This document shows, piece by piece, positions 45,577 to 54,723 of a stretch of 64,000 nt of DNA (positions are counted from its first letter, which is position 1; every line of letters begins with the position of its first letter). This stretch comes from Alteromonadaceae bacterium M269 (lineage in GTDB: Bacteria; Pseudomonadota; Gammaproteobacteria; Enterobacterales; Alteromonadaceae): the NCBI GenBank assembly GCA_004353515.1, contig SMNZ01000006.1:434001-498000 (forward strand). Direction: 5' to 3'. The position numbers and the translations under genes were made by a program. The notes below the pieces were generated by a model that worked only from the letters and a program-made list of their open reading frames with translations, was not told the DNA's origin and did not search any database.

Positions 45577-45903
45577 ATGAAGCGCTTATTACTGTTGTTT
45601 GTAATTTTACTGAGTTCAACGGCAGCTTTTGCTGGCATTGCCCAAGGCTCAAAGATTGATGAAGTTTGGGGGTATGACGACTTTGGCGGCGGCGATGTTA
45701 TCGTACGTTTGGATACCGGCGTATCTGAGTGTCCTACTGGCCTTTGGTTGAGCCCAAATCAACCTGGATTTCAAACCGTGCTTTCAATGGTTTTACTTGC
45801 CTATTCTTCTCAGAAGCCCGTTGCCTTTCAAATAAGAGAACAGGAGATATGGCCAGGCTCATCAGAACCGCACTGCAGGCTACGTAATATTATGTTGAAG
45901 TAG
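45577..45903 (+). CDS. Small secreted protein, paralogue 3
   Basis: This 108-residue protein has a signal peptide (1-18, ending AAFA). The shared pattern is CPTGLWLSP, a helix TVLSMVLLAYSSQKPV, then a Cys near the end. The ATG at 45577 has GAGGAAG six bases upstream; an earlier in-frame TTG at 45562 overlaps that site. It is the last of three tandem genes. Confidence 0.68.
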   Translation: MKRLLLLFVILLSSTAAFAGIAQGSKIDEVWGYDDFGGGDVIVRLDTGVSECPTGLWLSPNQPGFQTVLSMVLLAYSSQKPVAFQIREQEIWPGSSEPHCRLRNIMLK

Positions 45904-46017
45904 GTAAGTTTCGGCTTAGGGTTAGTTCCCTCCTGCGACGACATAACTCTTTTAAGCAATGCATATCTTATTGAGCTGTGCTATTTATTTGAATATACAA
46001 GTAACAGAGGGTGAGAT

Positions 46018-46434
46018 GTGCAAAGAGTATTTTTTGTAGTCCTGACACTAGCTTTTAGCCAATTGGCAATTGCAGAAAATGGTTCCAAAACAGTTGAGCG
46101 CTTTATTGAAGCATTTAATAAGCACGATGCAGATGCCATGTTAGCTCAAGCATCTTCAGATTCTCGATGGATGAGTATTGCTGGGCAAAAGTTATCGACT
46201 GAGACATCTACGCATGAGGAACTTCGCTCTGCAATGACGGGATATTTTGAAAGTATCCCTAGTGCTCGATCAGAGGTTCGTTCAATAAAAGAGAGTGGGC
46301 CTTTCGTCTATACCTTGGAAGAGGCTTTCTGGTTATCTAATGGCACTGAGAAAAGTCAGTGTAGTGTCGCTGTTTACGAACTTAGCGAAAACAAAATAAA
46401 GAATGTTTGGTATTTCCCTGCCCACAACTGCTAA
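46018..46434 (+). CDS. Secreted SnoaL/NTF2-like protein
   Basis: This 138-residue protein has a short signal peptide (VFFVVLTLAFSQLAIA) followed by an NTF2-like fold (TVERFIEAFNKHDADAML and then a curved sheet with EAFWLSNG). The GTG start at 46018 has GAGG seven bases upstream. Members of this fold bind small molecules or act as isomerases; the role here is unknown. The next gene starts 14 bases after the stop. Confidence 0.7.
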   Translation: MQRVFFVVLTLAFSQLAIAENGSKTVERFIEAFNKHDADAMLAQASSDSRWMSIAGQKLSTETSTHEELRSAMTGYFESIPSARSEVRSIKESGPFVYTLEEAFWLSNGTEKSQCSVAVYELSENKIKNVWYFPAHNC

Positions 46435-46448
46435 CAAGAATAGATGGC

Positions 46449-46745
46449 GTGATTAGAGTTGTTTATCGTTGGCAGGTCGCAAACGAGAATTTAGTCGATT
46501 TTAAAAAGGAATGGAGCGTCGCTACTAATAAAATACATGAATCGGTACCAGGCGCTCTTGGTAGTTTTATGTTGCAGGATCTTGAGAACGATAATGAAAT
46601 ACTGACAATCGCTAAATGGGATTCTATTGAATCTTGGAGAGCATTTTGGGGAATGGAAACCCCCAAAGAAATGGAGAACATGCATAAACTTGGGACGCGT
46701 ATTTCAGCGAAGGCTTACAGCGAGCTTGATGACTATACACGGTAG
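46449..46745 (+). CDS. Antibiotic-biosynthesis-monooxygenase-like protein
   Basis: This 98-residue alpha/beta barrel-half protein begins MIRVVYRWQVANENL and continues VPGALGSFMLQDLEN, a ferredoxin-like dimeric fold of the ABM type. The GTG at 46449 is chosen; an earlier start at 46407 would overlap the upstream gene. No strong ribosome site is seen. The function is unknown: these small proteins include heme or quinol monooxygenases, but no catalytic residue can be assigned here. Confidence 0.6.
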   Translation: MIRVVYRWQVANENLVDFKKEWSVATNKIHESVPGALGSFMLQDLENDNEILTIAKWDSIESWRAFWGMETPKEMENMHKLGTRISAKAYSELDDYTR

Positions 46746-46888
46746 CGCACGCTGTTACTCTTGCTTGTGGATTGAGTTCTGTACATCCATCATTTTGTAA
46801 AAATTCATTTATACAGTTGCACAGCTTAATCAAGCTGGTTAACGTTTCATCAATCTAATTGCTATATCAACCTCCAATAGGAAAGCCA

Positions 46889-47770
46889 ATGAGTAAAATT
46901 CAGGGTTTAAAAACCAATAAATTTGTTAGTGCACTTTTATTCGGGTGTCTGACTTTGTCTATTAGTCACTCTGCTTTAGCACATAATCATAAGAATAAAG
47001 CTTTAGAAGCCGTTGTAGCGGAGCGTCCTGCTGATATCAGAAAACGTGATGCATTTCGTCATCCAGTTGAAACTTTAACTTTCTTCCAGGTTAAGCCTGG
47101 AATGGCTGTTGCGGAAGCTTTACCTGGTGGAGGCTGGTATTCAACTATTCTGGCCAATTATCTGGGTAAGGATGGTGAGCTATACGGTATTAATTACGTT
47201 GATAGCATGTGGGCAAGATTTAGCTTCTTTAACGAAGAAGCGATAGCAGGACGAATAGCTGCTACCAAAGAGTTCCCTGGCCAAGTTGCCGAGTTTACTG
47301 ATAATGGCATTAAAAGTGATGGTTTTACTTTTGATACGGTACCAGATTCATTGAATGGAAAATTGGATAGAGTTTTATTTGTTCGCGCTCTGCACAATTT
47401 AAGTCGCTTTGAAGATGACGCTGGAACCATGACACAAGCGCTTAAAGCTGCACACCAAATGTTAAAGCCTGGTGGTATGGTCGGCGTTGTACAACACGAA
47501 GTGCCTGAATCTGTGCCTGATGCCAGTGCTAAAGGGGATCGTGGATATCTAAAAACATCTCAAGTTAAAGCTGCATTTAAAGCGGCTGGTTTTGAGTTAG
47601 TTGCTAGCTCTGATATCAATAAGAACCCAAAAGACAAGCCAGCCAATGATGAAATCGTATGGCGTTTGCCACCGTCTCTTCTTGGTGCAAGAGATGATGA
47701 AGATAAAAGAAAAGCGATGGAAGCGATTGGTGAATCCAACCGTATGACGCTTTTATTTAAGAAGATCTAA
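46889..47770 (+). CDS. Exported class I methyltransferase-like protein
   Basis: This 293-residue protein has a signal peptide (about 1-31, ending SALA before HNHK). A SAM-fold domain follows: VETLTFFQVKPGMAVAEALPG (motif I region, here EALPGGGW), then LDRVLFVRALHNL and MLKPGGMVGVVQHEV. It matches the predicted methyltransferases of the COG4798 type, which are often exported. The ATG at 46889 has AGGA seven bases upstream. Whether SAM is available in the periplasm is doubtful, so the activity is unclear. A hairpin follows the stop. Confidence 0.82.
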   Translation: MSKIQGLKTNKFVSALLFGCLTLSISHSALAHNHKNKALEAVVAERPADIRKRDAFRHPVETLTFFQVKPGMAVAEALPGGGWYSTILANYLGKDGELYGINYVDSMWARFSFFNEEAIAGRIAATKEFPGQVAEFTDNGIKSDGFTFDTVPDSLNGKLDRVLFVRALHNLSRFEDDAGTMTQALKAAHQMLKPGGMVGVVQHEVPESVPDASAKGDRGYLKTSQVKAAFKAAGFELVASSDINKNPKDKPANDEIVWRLPPSLLGARDDEDKRKAMEAIGESNRMTLLFKKI

Positions 47771-47777
47771 TTGTGTT

Positions 47778-47829
47778 GGGGTCTGTTGCTCATTGCTATA
47801 CAGTTTTGCATCAAAGAGCAACAGGCCTT
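47778..47829. promoter_or_regulatory. Inverted pair of the recurrent AAYAGRCCYY motif
   Basis: GGTCTGTTGCTC (47780-47791) pairs with GAGCAACAGGCC (47816-47827) at 11 of 12 positions around a 24-base loop. The halves are two copies of the intergenic motif (47778-47787 reversed, 47820-47829). They lie in the 271-base gap before the exopolysaccharide locus. Confidence 0.55.
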
Positions 47830-48041
47830 AGAGCTTCTACCCCGATTAAATACCAAGATGTTACAAGCGACAGGTATTTAGTAATTCTTATTTAATTCCC
47901 ACTTGATCCGTCCAATCACCAATACCTATAGAACTTTCTATATTCAGACTATTTATACGCTTTACTACCCAAATGACGTATAGACATTTGTTGTGACTAC
48001 TATAAGGTAGGCGAACAACGAATAATAAAAATGTCCGAAGT

Positions 48042-49301
48042 TTGTCCTTAGCAAAAAATTCACTCTTTACTTTAGTTGCCAATCTCTCGCTGGCGCTAAG
48101 TAACTGGCTGTTATTGGTGATAGTTACCAAGTATTTCCCAGCAAAAAGCCTTGGGGAGGTGGTTATTTCTCTCTCGGTTTTATCTCCTATTTTCTTATTT
48201 TCAAGTTTTAAGCTTAGAACGCTGTTGGTTGTTGATTTAGAAAATGAAAATCAAGTTGTGCAGTATTTTAATGCTCGCTTGTTGGCGAATACTGTAGCGT
48301 TGCTCATCACGCCTATCGTTTGGAAGTTTTTTCTGAGTGATGTGACGGGAGCTGTATTCTTCGCTATTGCCGCTTATCGTTGGTTTGATGCATGGTGTGA
48401 GCTGTGCATCAGTTATCAGCATCGAGTACAGGCGTTCAAGCAGGTCTCAAAGGCGCAAACAATGCGTTCAGTCGCGTCAGTTATTGCATTGATTACTTCT
48501 GCTGCACTGTTTGATTCAATTGAATTGACGCTAGCCTTATGGGTTTTGACAACGGCCTACTTCGCAGTAAAAGGCTTATTAGGCGTTGCGCGTAAAGTGG
48601 ATGAGCATGAACAGCAGCCTTTCCCGCTATCACTGATGTCGGGGAGTTTGCGTTTCTACAAACAATCAATTGCTATATACAAAAAGTATATTACCGTAAG
48701 TTTTGCATTGATGTTTTCGTCGCTCTTTGTCTTTATTCCCAATTACTTTTTGAAGGCTCATGTTGGATTAGAGGGCGCAGGTCAATTTGCTGCAGTGAGC
48801 TACTTTCTGGTCGCTAGTAGTATCATTATCACCAGCTTGTCTCAGGTCGCTTCGCCTGTGTTAAGTCGCTTGGTGCTGAATAACGAATACAATGAGTATT
48901 TCCGCATGGCATTAAAAATGTGCGGGATTGGGTTTGGAATAGGCATTATCTGCTTTCTGTTTGCGGTATTCTTGGGTGAGTGGGTATTGGAGTTCGTGTA
49001 TACCGATGAATTTGGTGCATTATCTCCAGAGCTCAATTGGATAATGGCAGCAGCTATGGTTCGCTACTGTTATATCTTTTTAGGCACCTCTATGAATGCG
49101 TTAAAGTTATTTAAATTTCAAACGCAGATCGCTTTTGTTGGCACCTTCTCTGTTTTTGTTTCCTGTGCTGTTTTGGTTCCTGAGCATGGAACTTTGGGAG
49201 CAGCTATTTCTATGTTTATTGCAACTTGCTTAGAGCTCGTTTTATATATCGTTCGCTTTTACAGTATCAGAAGAAAGCAGCTGGTGGAGCCAGTTTCGTG
49301 A
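48042..49301 (+). CDS. Oligosaccharide flippase, Wzx-like
   Basis: This inner-membrane protein has 419 residues and about 12 transmembrane segments; the MATE/Wzx-type start reads NSLFTLVANLSLALSNWLLL. It should flip the lipid-linked repeat unit to the periplasm. The TTG at 48042 is the only plausible start, and it has a weak ribosome site. An ATG at 48031 is out of frame and closes after six codons. It is the first gene of the exopolysaccharide locus. The next gene starts within its stop codon. Confidence 0.82.
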   Translation: MSLAKNSLFTLVANLSLALSNWLLLVIVTKYFPAKSLGEVVISLSVLSPIFLFSSFKLRTLLVVDLENENQVVQYFNARLLANTVALLITPIVWKFFLSDVTGAVFFAIAAYRWFDAWCELCISYQHRVQAFKQVSKAQTMRSVASVIALITSAALFDSIELTLALWVLTTAYFAVKGLLGVARKVDEHEQQPFPLSLMSGSLRFYKQSIAIYKKYITVSFALMFSSLFVFIPNYFLKAHVGLEGAGQFAAVSYFLVASSIIITSLSQVASPVLSRLVLNNEYNEYFRMALKMCGIGFGIGIICFLFAVFLGEWVLEFVYTDEFGALSPELNWIMAAAMVRYCYIFLGTSMNALKLFKFQTQIAFVGTFSVFVSCAVLVPEHGTLGAAISMFIATCLELVLYIVRFYSIRRKQLVEPVS

Positions 49302-50401
49302 AACGAACTAAAATTCTGCATATATTTGGCATTATGAATCGAGGTGGAGCGGAGATGCGTACCTTGTCGGTGATGTCAGCGTTAAAAGAGCAAGGTGTAG
49401 ACTTTGAGTTTTGTGTACTGAGTGGCCAACAAGGTGTTCTTGATGACGTTATTCGCGAGAAAGGCGGAGAAGTTCATTATTGTAAGCTAGGTCTAGGTTT
49501 CGTCACTCGCTTTATCGGTTTGATTAAGAGTGGTCAGTACGACGTCGTGCATTCGCATGTTTCCTTGGTTTCAGGTTTTATTTTGCTTTTGGCGAGGTTA
49601 GCTGGAGCTAAAAGAAGAGTGTCGCATTTTCGGAGTAGTGCTGACGCTGCAACAACCAGTGTCGTGCGGCGCATTAGAAATGTTTTCTTAAAACGGTTGG
49701 TGTTAGCCAATGCCCATCAAATTCTGGCTGTGAGCTATGGATCATTGAATGGCTACTGGGACGGTGTTTGGCAACGAAATAAGAGATTTTCGGTCGTTTA
49801 TAACGGTTTTAATATACCTTCAATTCCCTATCAAAATGATTTTTGGAACTCGCTCATCAAAGGATACGATGGCAGTAACGTTATCGTGAATGTTGGGCGC
49901 ATGGACCCGCCTAAAAATCATCTGCGCCAAGTTAAGGTTTTCCAGCGTTACTTGGCGCGAGTTCCCAATGCGAATATGGTGTTTATTGGCAAAGAATCTG
50001 ACGCCGTAAAGCAAAGCATGATCGATTACGCTAGTGAACATGGCTTTGCATCTCATCTAGTTTTTCTCGGAGAGCAGCCCGACGTATTGCCTTATGTTCG
50101 TCATTCAACGGCTATGTTATTTCCTTCTCTTTGGGAGGGATTACCGGGTGCTTTGATCGAGGCTGCTAGTGTGGGCGTGCCTGTATTAGGTTCCGCTATT
50201 CCCGGAGTCAAGGAGGTGGCTAAACAGCTGCCTATTGTTGAGTATCTTGAATTAAGTGAATCTGATGAAGCTTGGGCCGCGAAGTTACAGCAAATGATTG
50301 AGGGCAAGCCGGATTACGATGTGGCTATTGAAGCGTTTAATAGAAGTGACTTTTTGTTGAAAGCAAATGTAGACAGGCTCTATGGAATTTATACCGGATA
50401 A
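49298..50401 (+). CDS. Glycosyltransferase, GT4-like
   Basis: This GT-B enzyme has 367 residues. The N-terminal HIFGIMNRGGAEMRTLSVM is the acceptor-side signature, and the C-terminal FPSLWEGLPGALIEAASVG holds the donor-binding E-x7-E. The GTG at 49298 overlaps the flippase stop (GTGA), with GGTGGAG nine bases upstream. It adds a sugar to the lipid-linked repeat unit on the cytoplasmic face. Confidence 0.9.
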   Translation: MKRTKILHIFGIMNRGGAEMRTLSVMSALKEQGVDFEFCVLSGQQGVLDDVIREKGGEVHYCKLGLGFVTRFIGLIKSGQYDVVHSHVSLVSGFILLLARLAGAKRRVSHFRSSADAATTSVVRRIRNVFLKRLVLANAHQILAVSYGSLNGYWDGVWQRNKRFSVVYNGFNIPSIPYQNDFWNSLIKGYDGSNVIVNVGRMDPPKNHLRQVKVFQRYLARVPNANMVFIGKESDAVKQSMIDYASEHGFASHLVFLGEQPDVLPYVRHSTAMLFPSLWEGLPGALIEAASVGVPVLGSAIPGVKEVAKQLPIVEYLELSESDEAWAAKLQQMIEGKPDYDVAIEAFNRSDFLLKANVDRLYGIYTG

Positions 50402-51740
50402 GCCACTCTTTTATAAAGTCCTTGGTATTTGGATTATTCTAATCAACTGTACCATTGTCTTTTCCATCTACTTCAATGTTTTCGAAGCTCCTCGTGGCCC
50501 CTTAGAAGTTTTTACCGCCGTTAATTTAGTGGCTATTGGTGCGATTATGGCGGTGACCTTACCGAAGGGTATTTGGTCGATTTGTTTTATTTTCTTTATG
50601 TCTTTTAGTGTATTTCACGGTGGCTTAATGTTAGCTAGCTCTGTTAATGGAATAACGGATGAAGACATTATTTATCAAATAAGCCGTTGGTACGACACGG
50701 TAGAAACCGATAATGCGATTCACCTATTTAACCTGGGGATGATCGGTTTTAGTCTAGGCGCGGTTTTATTTTCACGTGTGGCGCCTATTGTTGAAGAGGA
50801 AGAGGTCAGCGAAGTCTTCAAAAAGCGTATCTATAACTTAGGCGGCTTTTTGCTGATTTTTATGGTGGTGATCTTCTTTGGCGTGGGGTTCGGCACGGGT
50901 GCAATTAGTTCATATGGTGCCTATTTAGCGACTCTGGATTCGATACCACTTTTAGGAACTGTGTTCGCTTATATCTACCTCTTTATTGGGCTATCTGTTG
51001 TTTTTATTAGCGTCGCTTATCGCAAAGGTTTTGGTTACCTGTATTTTATCATCTTTGCGGTTTGGGCTGGCTTTGCATTTAAACTGGGATTACGTGGTGA
51101 AGTGATGTTCCCCGGTACTGTTGCCGCATGTATGCTGGGACGCAGAGGCGCGCCTGTAAACGGCTTTACTTTATTGATTATCACCGTGTCTTTCCTGATT
51201 CTGACGGGGATAGTAAAAAATGCACGTATCTCGGGGGATTATTCGGCCGTTGATTCAGTGAATCCTCTGAATGCCGTCGCTGAGATGGGCGCTAGCTTAC
51301 GTCCTGTCCAGGAGGTTATTAAGTGGCGTAAAAATGGCGATGAGTTGCTTTGGGGAGGCAGTTATTGGGCGCCCATTGAAAGGCAGTTAGCGCACTTTGT
51401 TCCTGGTTTACATCGAAAACCTGGTATTGAAGACAGGCGACTATTGAATGTGGTTGTATCTGAGCGCGCTGGGCCCATTGGCTTTTCACCGGTTGCAGAG
51501 GCTTACTTGAATTTTGGTGAACGAGGGGTGTTAATCGTGTTCTTCTTCATTGGCGCTTTAATGGCTTACTTCGACAGTCAGGCATCGAGGTTGAGATACG
51601 ACATTCTCGTTGGCGTGAGTTTGGTTCCCTTGTTTATTATGATTCGAAACAGCTTTACACCTGTTCCTGTGCAGATACTTGTAGGCATAGTGTTAGCCCA
51701 TATGGTGATGTATGTCGCCAAAACACGATTTAGAGGTTAG
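50382..51740 (+). CDS. O-antigen/EPS polymerase, Wzy-like
   Basis: This 452-residue integral membrane protein has about 11 transmembrane segments and a larger periplasmic loop (about 290-365, with GGSYWAPIERQLAHFVPG). Wzy proteins share topology rather than sequence, so the call rests on topology and on position between glycosyltransferase genes. It overlaps the upstream gene by 20 bases. Confidence 0.75.
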   Translation: MEFIPDKPLFYKVLGIWIILINCTIVFSIYFNVFEAPRGPLEVFTAVNLVAIGAIMAVTLPKGIWSICFIFFMSFSVFHGGLMLASSVNGITDEDIIYQISRWYDTVETDNAIHLFNLGMIGFSLGAVLFSRVAPIVEEEEVSEVFKKRIYNLGGFLLIFMVVIFFGVGFGTGAISSYGAYLATLDSIPLLGTVFAYIYLFIGLSVVFISVAYRKGFGYLYFIIFAVWAGFAFKLGLRGEVMFPGTVAACMLGRRGAPVNGFTLLIITVSFLILTGIVKNARISGDYSAVDSVNPLNAVAEMGASLRPVQEVIKWRKNGDELLWGGSYWAPIERQLAHFVPGLHRKPGIEDRRLLNVVVSERAGPIGFSPVAEAYLNFGERGVLIVFFFIGALMAYFDSQASRLRYDILVGVSLVPLFIMIRNSFTPVPVQILVGIVLAHMVMYVAKTRFRG

Positions 51741-51744
51741 TCAT

Positions 51745-52920
51745 TTGGAATTAATTGTTACCTGCGAGTTTCGTTTTTTCAGAACACCTGATGGGCAAGT
51801 GTGGACAACAAGCGCCTTTCAATATGCGTTCTGGCAACGTTACCTCGATGTTTTTAAACAATTGAATGTTGTTGCGCGTGTACAAGATGTTGATACGAAA
51901 GAAGATGGTTGGAAATTATCGAGTGGGGAAAGAGTTAGATTTACTGCTTTACCTTATTATGTTGGACTTTCAGGGTTACTCAGAAACTTGTGGGCTACCG
52001 CTAAGATACTGCGGAAAACTATAACTTCTGAAAGCACCGTGATATATCGCGTGCCGTCCCAAACTGCCATGCTTTCATCGATAGTCCGTTTAGGTACAAA
52101 ACATCACTATGGATTGGAAGTTGTAGGCGATCCCAATGACGTTTTTGAAGCGGGTATTGTCAATGGATTCACTGATCGGCTTTTGGGCTGGGTTAGCCGT
52201 AATGCTCTGCAACGAATGGTTAAGAAAGCACATAGTGTGAGTTACGTGACTAAACACTACTTACAGCAACGTTATCCTGCTGGTAAGAACGCGTATACGA
52301 CAGCCTGTTCGAGCATTGAGTTAACATCCGATTGGATAAGCTCCGAACCAAAAAGTTATGAAGGTGACGCCTTGCAATGGTTGTTTGTTGGGTCCTTTGG
52401 GCAGTTATACAAAGGTCCTGACTTGTTAATTAAAGCGTTGGCGAAACTTAATCAAAACCGCGAGGATAGCGAAAAGTTTCATTTAACCATGTTGGGTGGT
52501 GGACTCTATTTAGGGGATATGCAGGCTTTAGCTGAAGAGCTGGGTTGTTCGGAGAACATTACCTTTGTTGGGGAGGTCAATGCGTCTCAGGTGAAAGAGC
52601 ATCTCAACAAAGCAGATGCTTTTGTTATGCCGTCTCGTACCGAAGGGTTACCTCGAGCTTTAATTGAGGCTATGGCAACAGGTTTGCCGGTTATTGGTTC
52701 TAGGGTCGGCGGGATTCCCGAGTTGCTTGGTGATGAGCACCTCTTTGAATCTGAAAATATCGAAGAGCTTGCTACGAAGTTAAATCGTCTATGTTGCTCC
52801 GTAGATGAGTTGAATAAGGCCTCAAGAAGAAATATCGAGGTGGCGGCGACTTATGAAGCGTCGATTCTGAATGAACGCCGAAAACAGTTTTATCAGCATG
52901 TAATGAACAATAGATCCTAA
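51745..52920 (+). CDS. Glycosyltransferase, GT4-like
   Basis: This GT-B enzyme has 391 residues. The donor-site motif is MPSRTEGLPRALIEAMATG, followed by GSRVGGIPELLG. The TTG at 51745 has GAGG eight bases upstream and starts just after the polymerase stop. An ATG at 51712 would overlap the polymerase and is less likely. It builds the repeat unit. Confidence 0.88.
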   Translation: MELIVTCEFRFFRTPDGQVWTTSAFQYAFWQRYLDVFKQLNVVARVQDVDTKEDGWKLSSGERVRFTALPYYVGLSGLLRNLWATAKILRKTITSESTVIYRVPSQTAMLSSIVRLGTKHHYGLEVVGDPNDVFEAGIVNGFTDRLLGWVSRNALQRMVKKAHSVSYVTKHYLQQRYPAGKNAYTTACSSIELTSDWISSEPKSYEGDALQWLFVGSFGQLYKGPDLLIKALAKLNQNREDSEKFHLTMLGGGLYLGDMQALAEELGCSENITFVGEVNASQVKEHLNKADAFVMPSRTEGLPRALIEAMATGLPVIGSRVGGIPELLGDEHLFESENIEELATKLNRLCCSVDELNKASRRNIEVAATYEASILNERRKQFYQHVMNNRS

Positions 52921-52940
52921 TTTAGAGAAAAATAAGAATA

Positions 52941-54104
52941 ATGAGAGTTCTACATTTATTAAAAACCGCTGTTGGTGCTTCCTGGGCGTTACGCCAAACC
53001 AAAGAGCTTGTTGCTTTAGGTGTTGAGGTTCATCTCGCAGCACCTCCTGGCCCTATGCTTGAAAAATATCAGCAGGCTGGAGTGACTGTACACGTATTCG
53101 ATGCATCAATCACTTTTAAGAAACCGTGGAAAAACTTCTCTAAAGCGAAAGAGTTCAGGCAGTTACTCGATAAAGTGCAGCCAGACTTGGTGCATAGTCA
53201 TTTTGTGGCAACCTCGTTGCTCATGCGCTTTGCTATGCGAGGTTCATCTATTCCAAAGATTTTTCATGTGCCTGGCCCTTTGCATTTGGAACATAGCCTG
53301 TTTCGTGAGTTAGATTTAAAGACTTCCAATGCCAAGGATTACTGGTTAGCTTCTTGTATTTGGACGCAAAACAAATATCAATCTCACGGTATTGATGCTT
53401 CGCGGGTTGGCTTAGCGTATTACGGCGTTGATGAGGTAGATTTTGTGAAGCCTGAACCTAAAGAACCCAAAGAAGACTTGCGTGAAGCTTTGGCGATGAA
53501 GGAAGATGCTCCTCTCATCGCCATGGTTGCTTATTTTTATCCTCCTAAAGCCTATTTGGGTCAGAAGCGTGGCTTGAAAGGGCATGAGGATCTGATAGAC
53601 GCGATGAAGGTCATTGCTGATGAATTCCCAGATGCACGCTGTGTTTTCGTTGGAGGTCCTTGGGGTGATTCACAAAAATATTATGACCAGGTTCAGGCGT
53701 ATGCGAGAAATGTTGGTGCCGACAACTGTGTGTTCTTAGGTTTTCGCTCTGATGTGCCGTCGCTTTATCCTCAATTTGATCTTGCGGTGCACCCGTCACA
53801 TTCTGAGAATGTTGGTGGTGCGGTTGAGTCTATGTATGCCAAGGTTGTCACCGTAACAACCGATGTGGGTGGCTTTGTGGATCTTGTCAGCGATGATGTC
53901 ACTGGCTATTTAGCTAAACCACATTCTCCAGAGTCGTTGGCGGCAAAACTCAAGCAAGCACTCAGTAGTAGTGACGAAAAGAAGCAGGACATGATCGACA
54001 AAGCGTTTGATAAAGTCACAGCAGTTATGAATGTTAAAGATAACGCTAAGCAGGTGCTGGATTTTTATCATCACGTTTTGCAGCTGGAGAAGGCAGATGA
54101 TTAA
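52941..54104 (+). CDS. Glycosyltransferase, GT4-like
   Basis: This 387-residue GT-B enzyme has an N-terminal LHLLKTAVGASWALRQTKEL and a C-terminal HPSHSENVGGAVESMYAK, where the usual EG-x-P before the second Glu is replaced by ENVGG. The last eight bases overlap the next gene. It is the third glycosyltransferase of the locus. Confidence 0.87.
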   Translation: MRVLHLLKTAVGASWALRQTKELVALGVEVHLAAPPGPMLEKYQQAGVTVHVFDASITFKKPWKNFSKAKEFRQLLDKVQPDLVHSHFVATSLLMRFAMRGSSIPKIFHVPGPLHLEHSLFRELDLKTSNAKDYWLASCIWTQNKYQSHGIDASRVGLAYYGVDEVDFVKPEPKEPKEDLREALAMKEDAPLIAMVAYFYPPKAYLGQKRGLKGHEDLIDAMKVIADEFPDARCVFVGGPWGDSQKYYDQVQAYARNVGADNCVFLGFRSDVPSLYPQFDLAVHPSHSENVGGAVESMYAKVVTVTTDVGGFVDLVSDDVTGYLAKPHSPESLAAKLKQALSSSDEKKQDMIDKAFDKVTAVMNVKDNAKQVLDFYHHVLQLEKADD

Positions 54105-54723
54105 ACGATTGATCGACTTCTTCGCTGCTCTGTTTGGGCTCATTGTATTGGCACCTGTATTACTTATCTTAGCGTTACTTATTGCAGTGAAATTAGGACG
54201 CCCAGTGTTATTTATTCAACAACGTCCGGGGTTAAATGCTAAGCCTTTCAATCTTCTCAAGTTTCGCAGTATGACGGATGAAAAGGATGAACATGGACAG
54301 TTGTTATCGGACGAACATAGATTGACTGCTTTGGGTTCTTTTATTCGTTCCGCCAGTTTAGATGAGTTGCCCAGCCTGATAAGCGTACTTAAAGGTGATA
54401 TGAGTTTAGTTGGGCCTCGTCCTTTGTTGATGGAATATTTACCACTTTATAATAAGCGACAGCAAAGAAGACATGAAATGAAACCCGGTATCACAGGCTG
54501 GGCGCAAGTGAATGGCCGTAATGCATTAAGCTGGGAACAAAAGTTTGAGTATGATGTTTGGTATGTTGAAAATCAGTCACTGATGTTAGATATCAAGATA
54601 CTCTTTATGACATTACATAAAGTCTTTAAAAGGGATGGTATTAATCAGCAAGGGCAAGCCACAATGACTAAATTTACAGGTACACCTGAACAGACAGAGA
54701 GCACTCTAAAGGATTCGCAATAA
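54097..54723 (+). CDS. Phosphoglycosyl transferase, PglC-like
   Basis: This small monotopic initiating transferase has 208 residues, close to Campylobacter PglC (200). A reentrant N-terminal helix (about 1-35) precedes the catalytic SLDELPSLISVLKGDMSLVG, with the Asp-Glu dyad in LDE, and the PRPLLMEYLPLYN and GWAQVNGRNALSW motifs. It transfers a sugar phosphate to undecaprenyl phosphate. The match to PglC over most of its length suggests UDP-diNAcBac as donor. The C-terminal 15 residues are extra. Confidence 0.9.
   Translation: MIKRLIDFFAALFGLIVLAPVLLILALLIAVKLGRPVLFIQQRPGLNAKPFNLLKFRSMTDEKDEHGQLLSDEHRLTALGSFIRSASLDELPSLISVLKGDMSLVGPRPLLMEYLPLYNKRQQRRHEMKPGITGWAQVNGRNALSWEQKFEYDVWYVENQSLMLDIKILFMTLHKVFKRDGINQQGQATMTKFTGTPEQTESTLKDSQ

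Noticed and set aside
48031-48051. Short leader peptide before the flippase
   Set aside because: A six-codon frame overlapping the TTG start; it is too short to support without conservation data.
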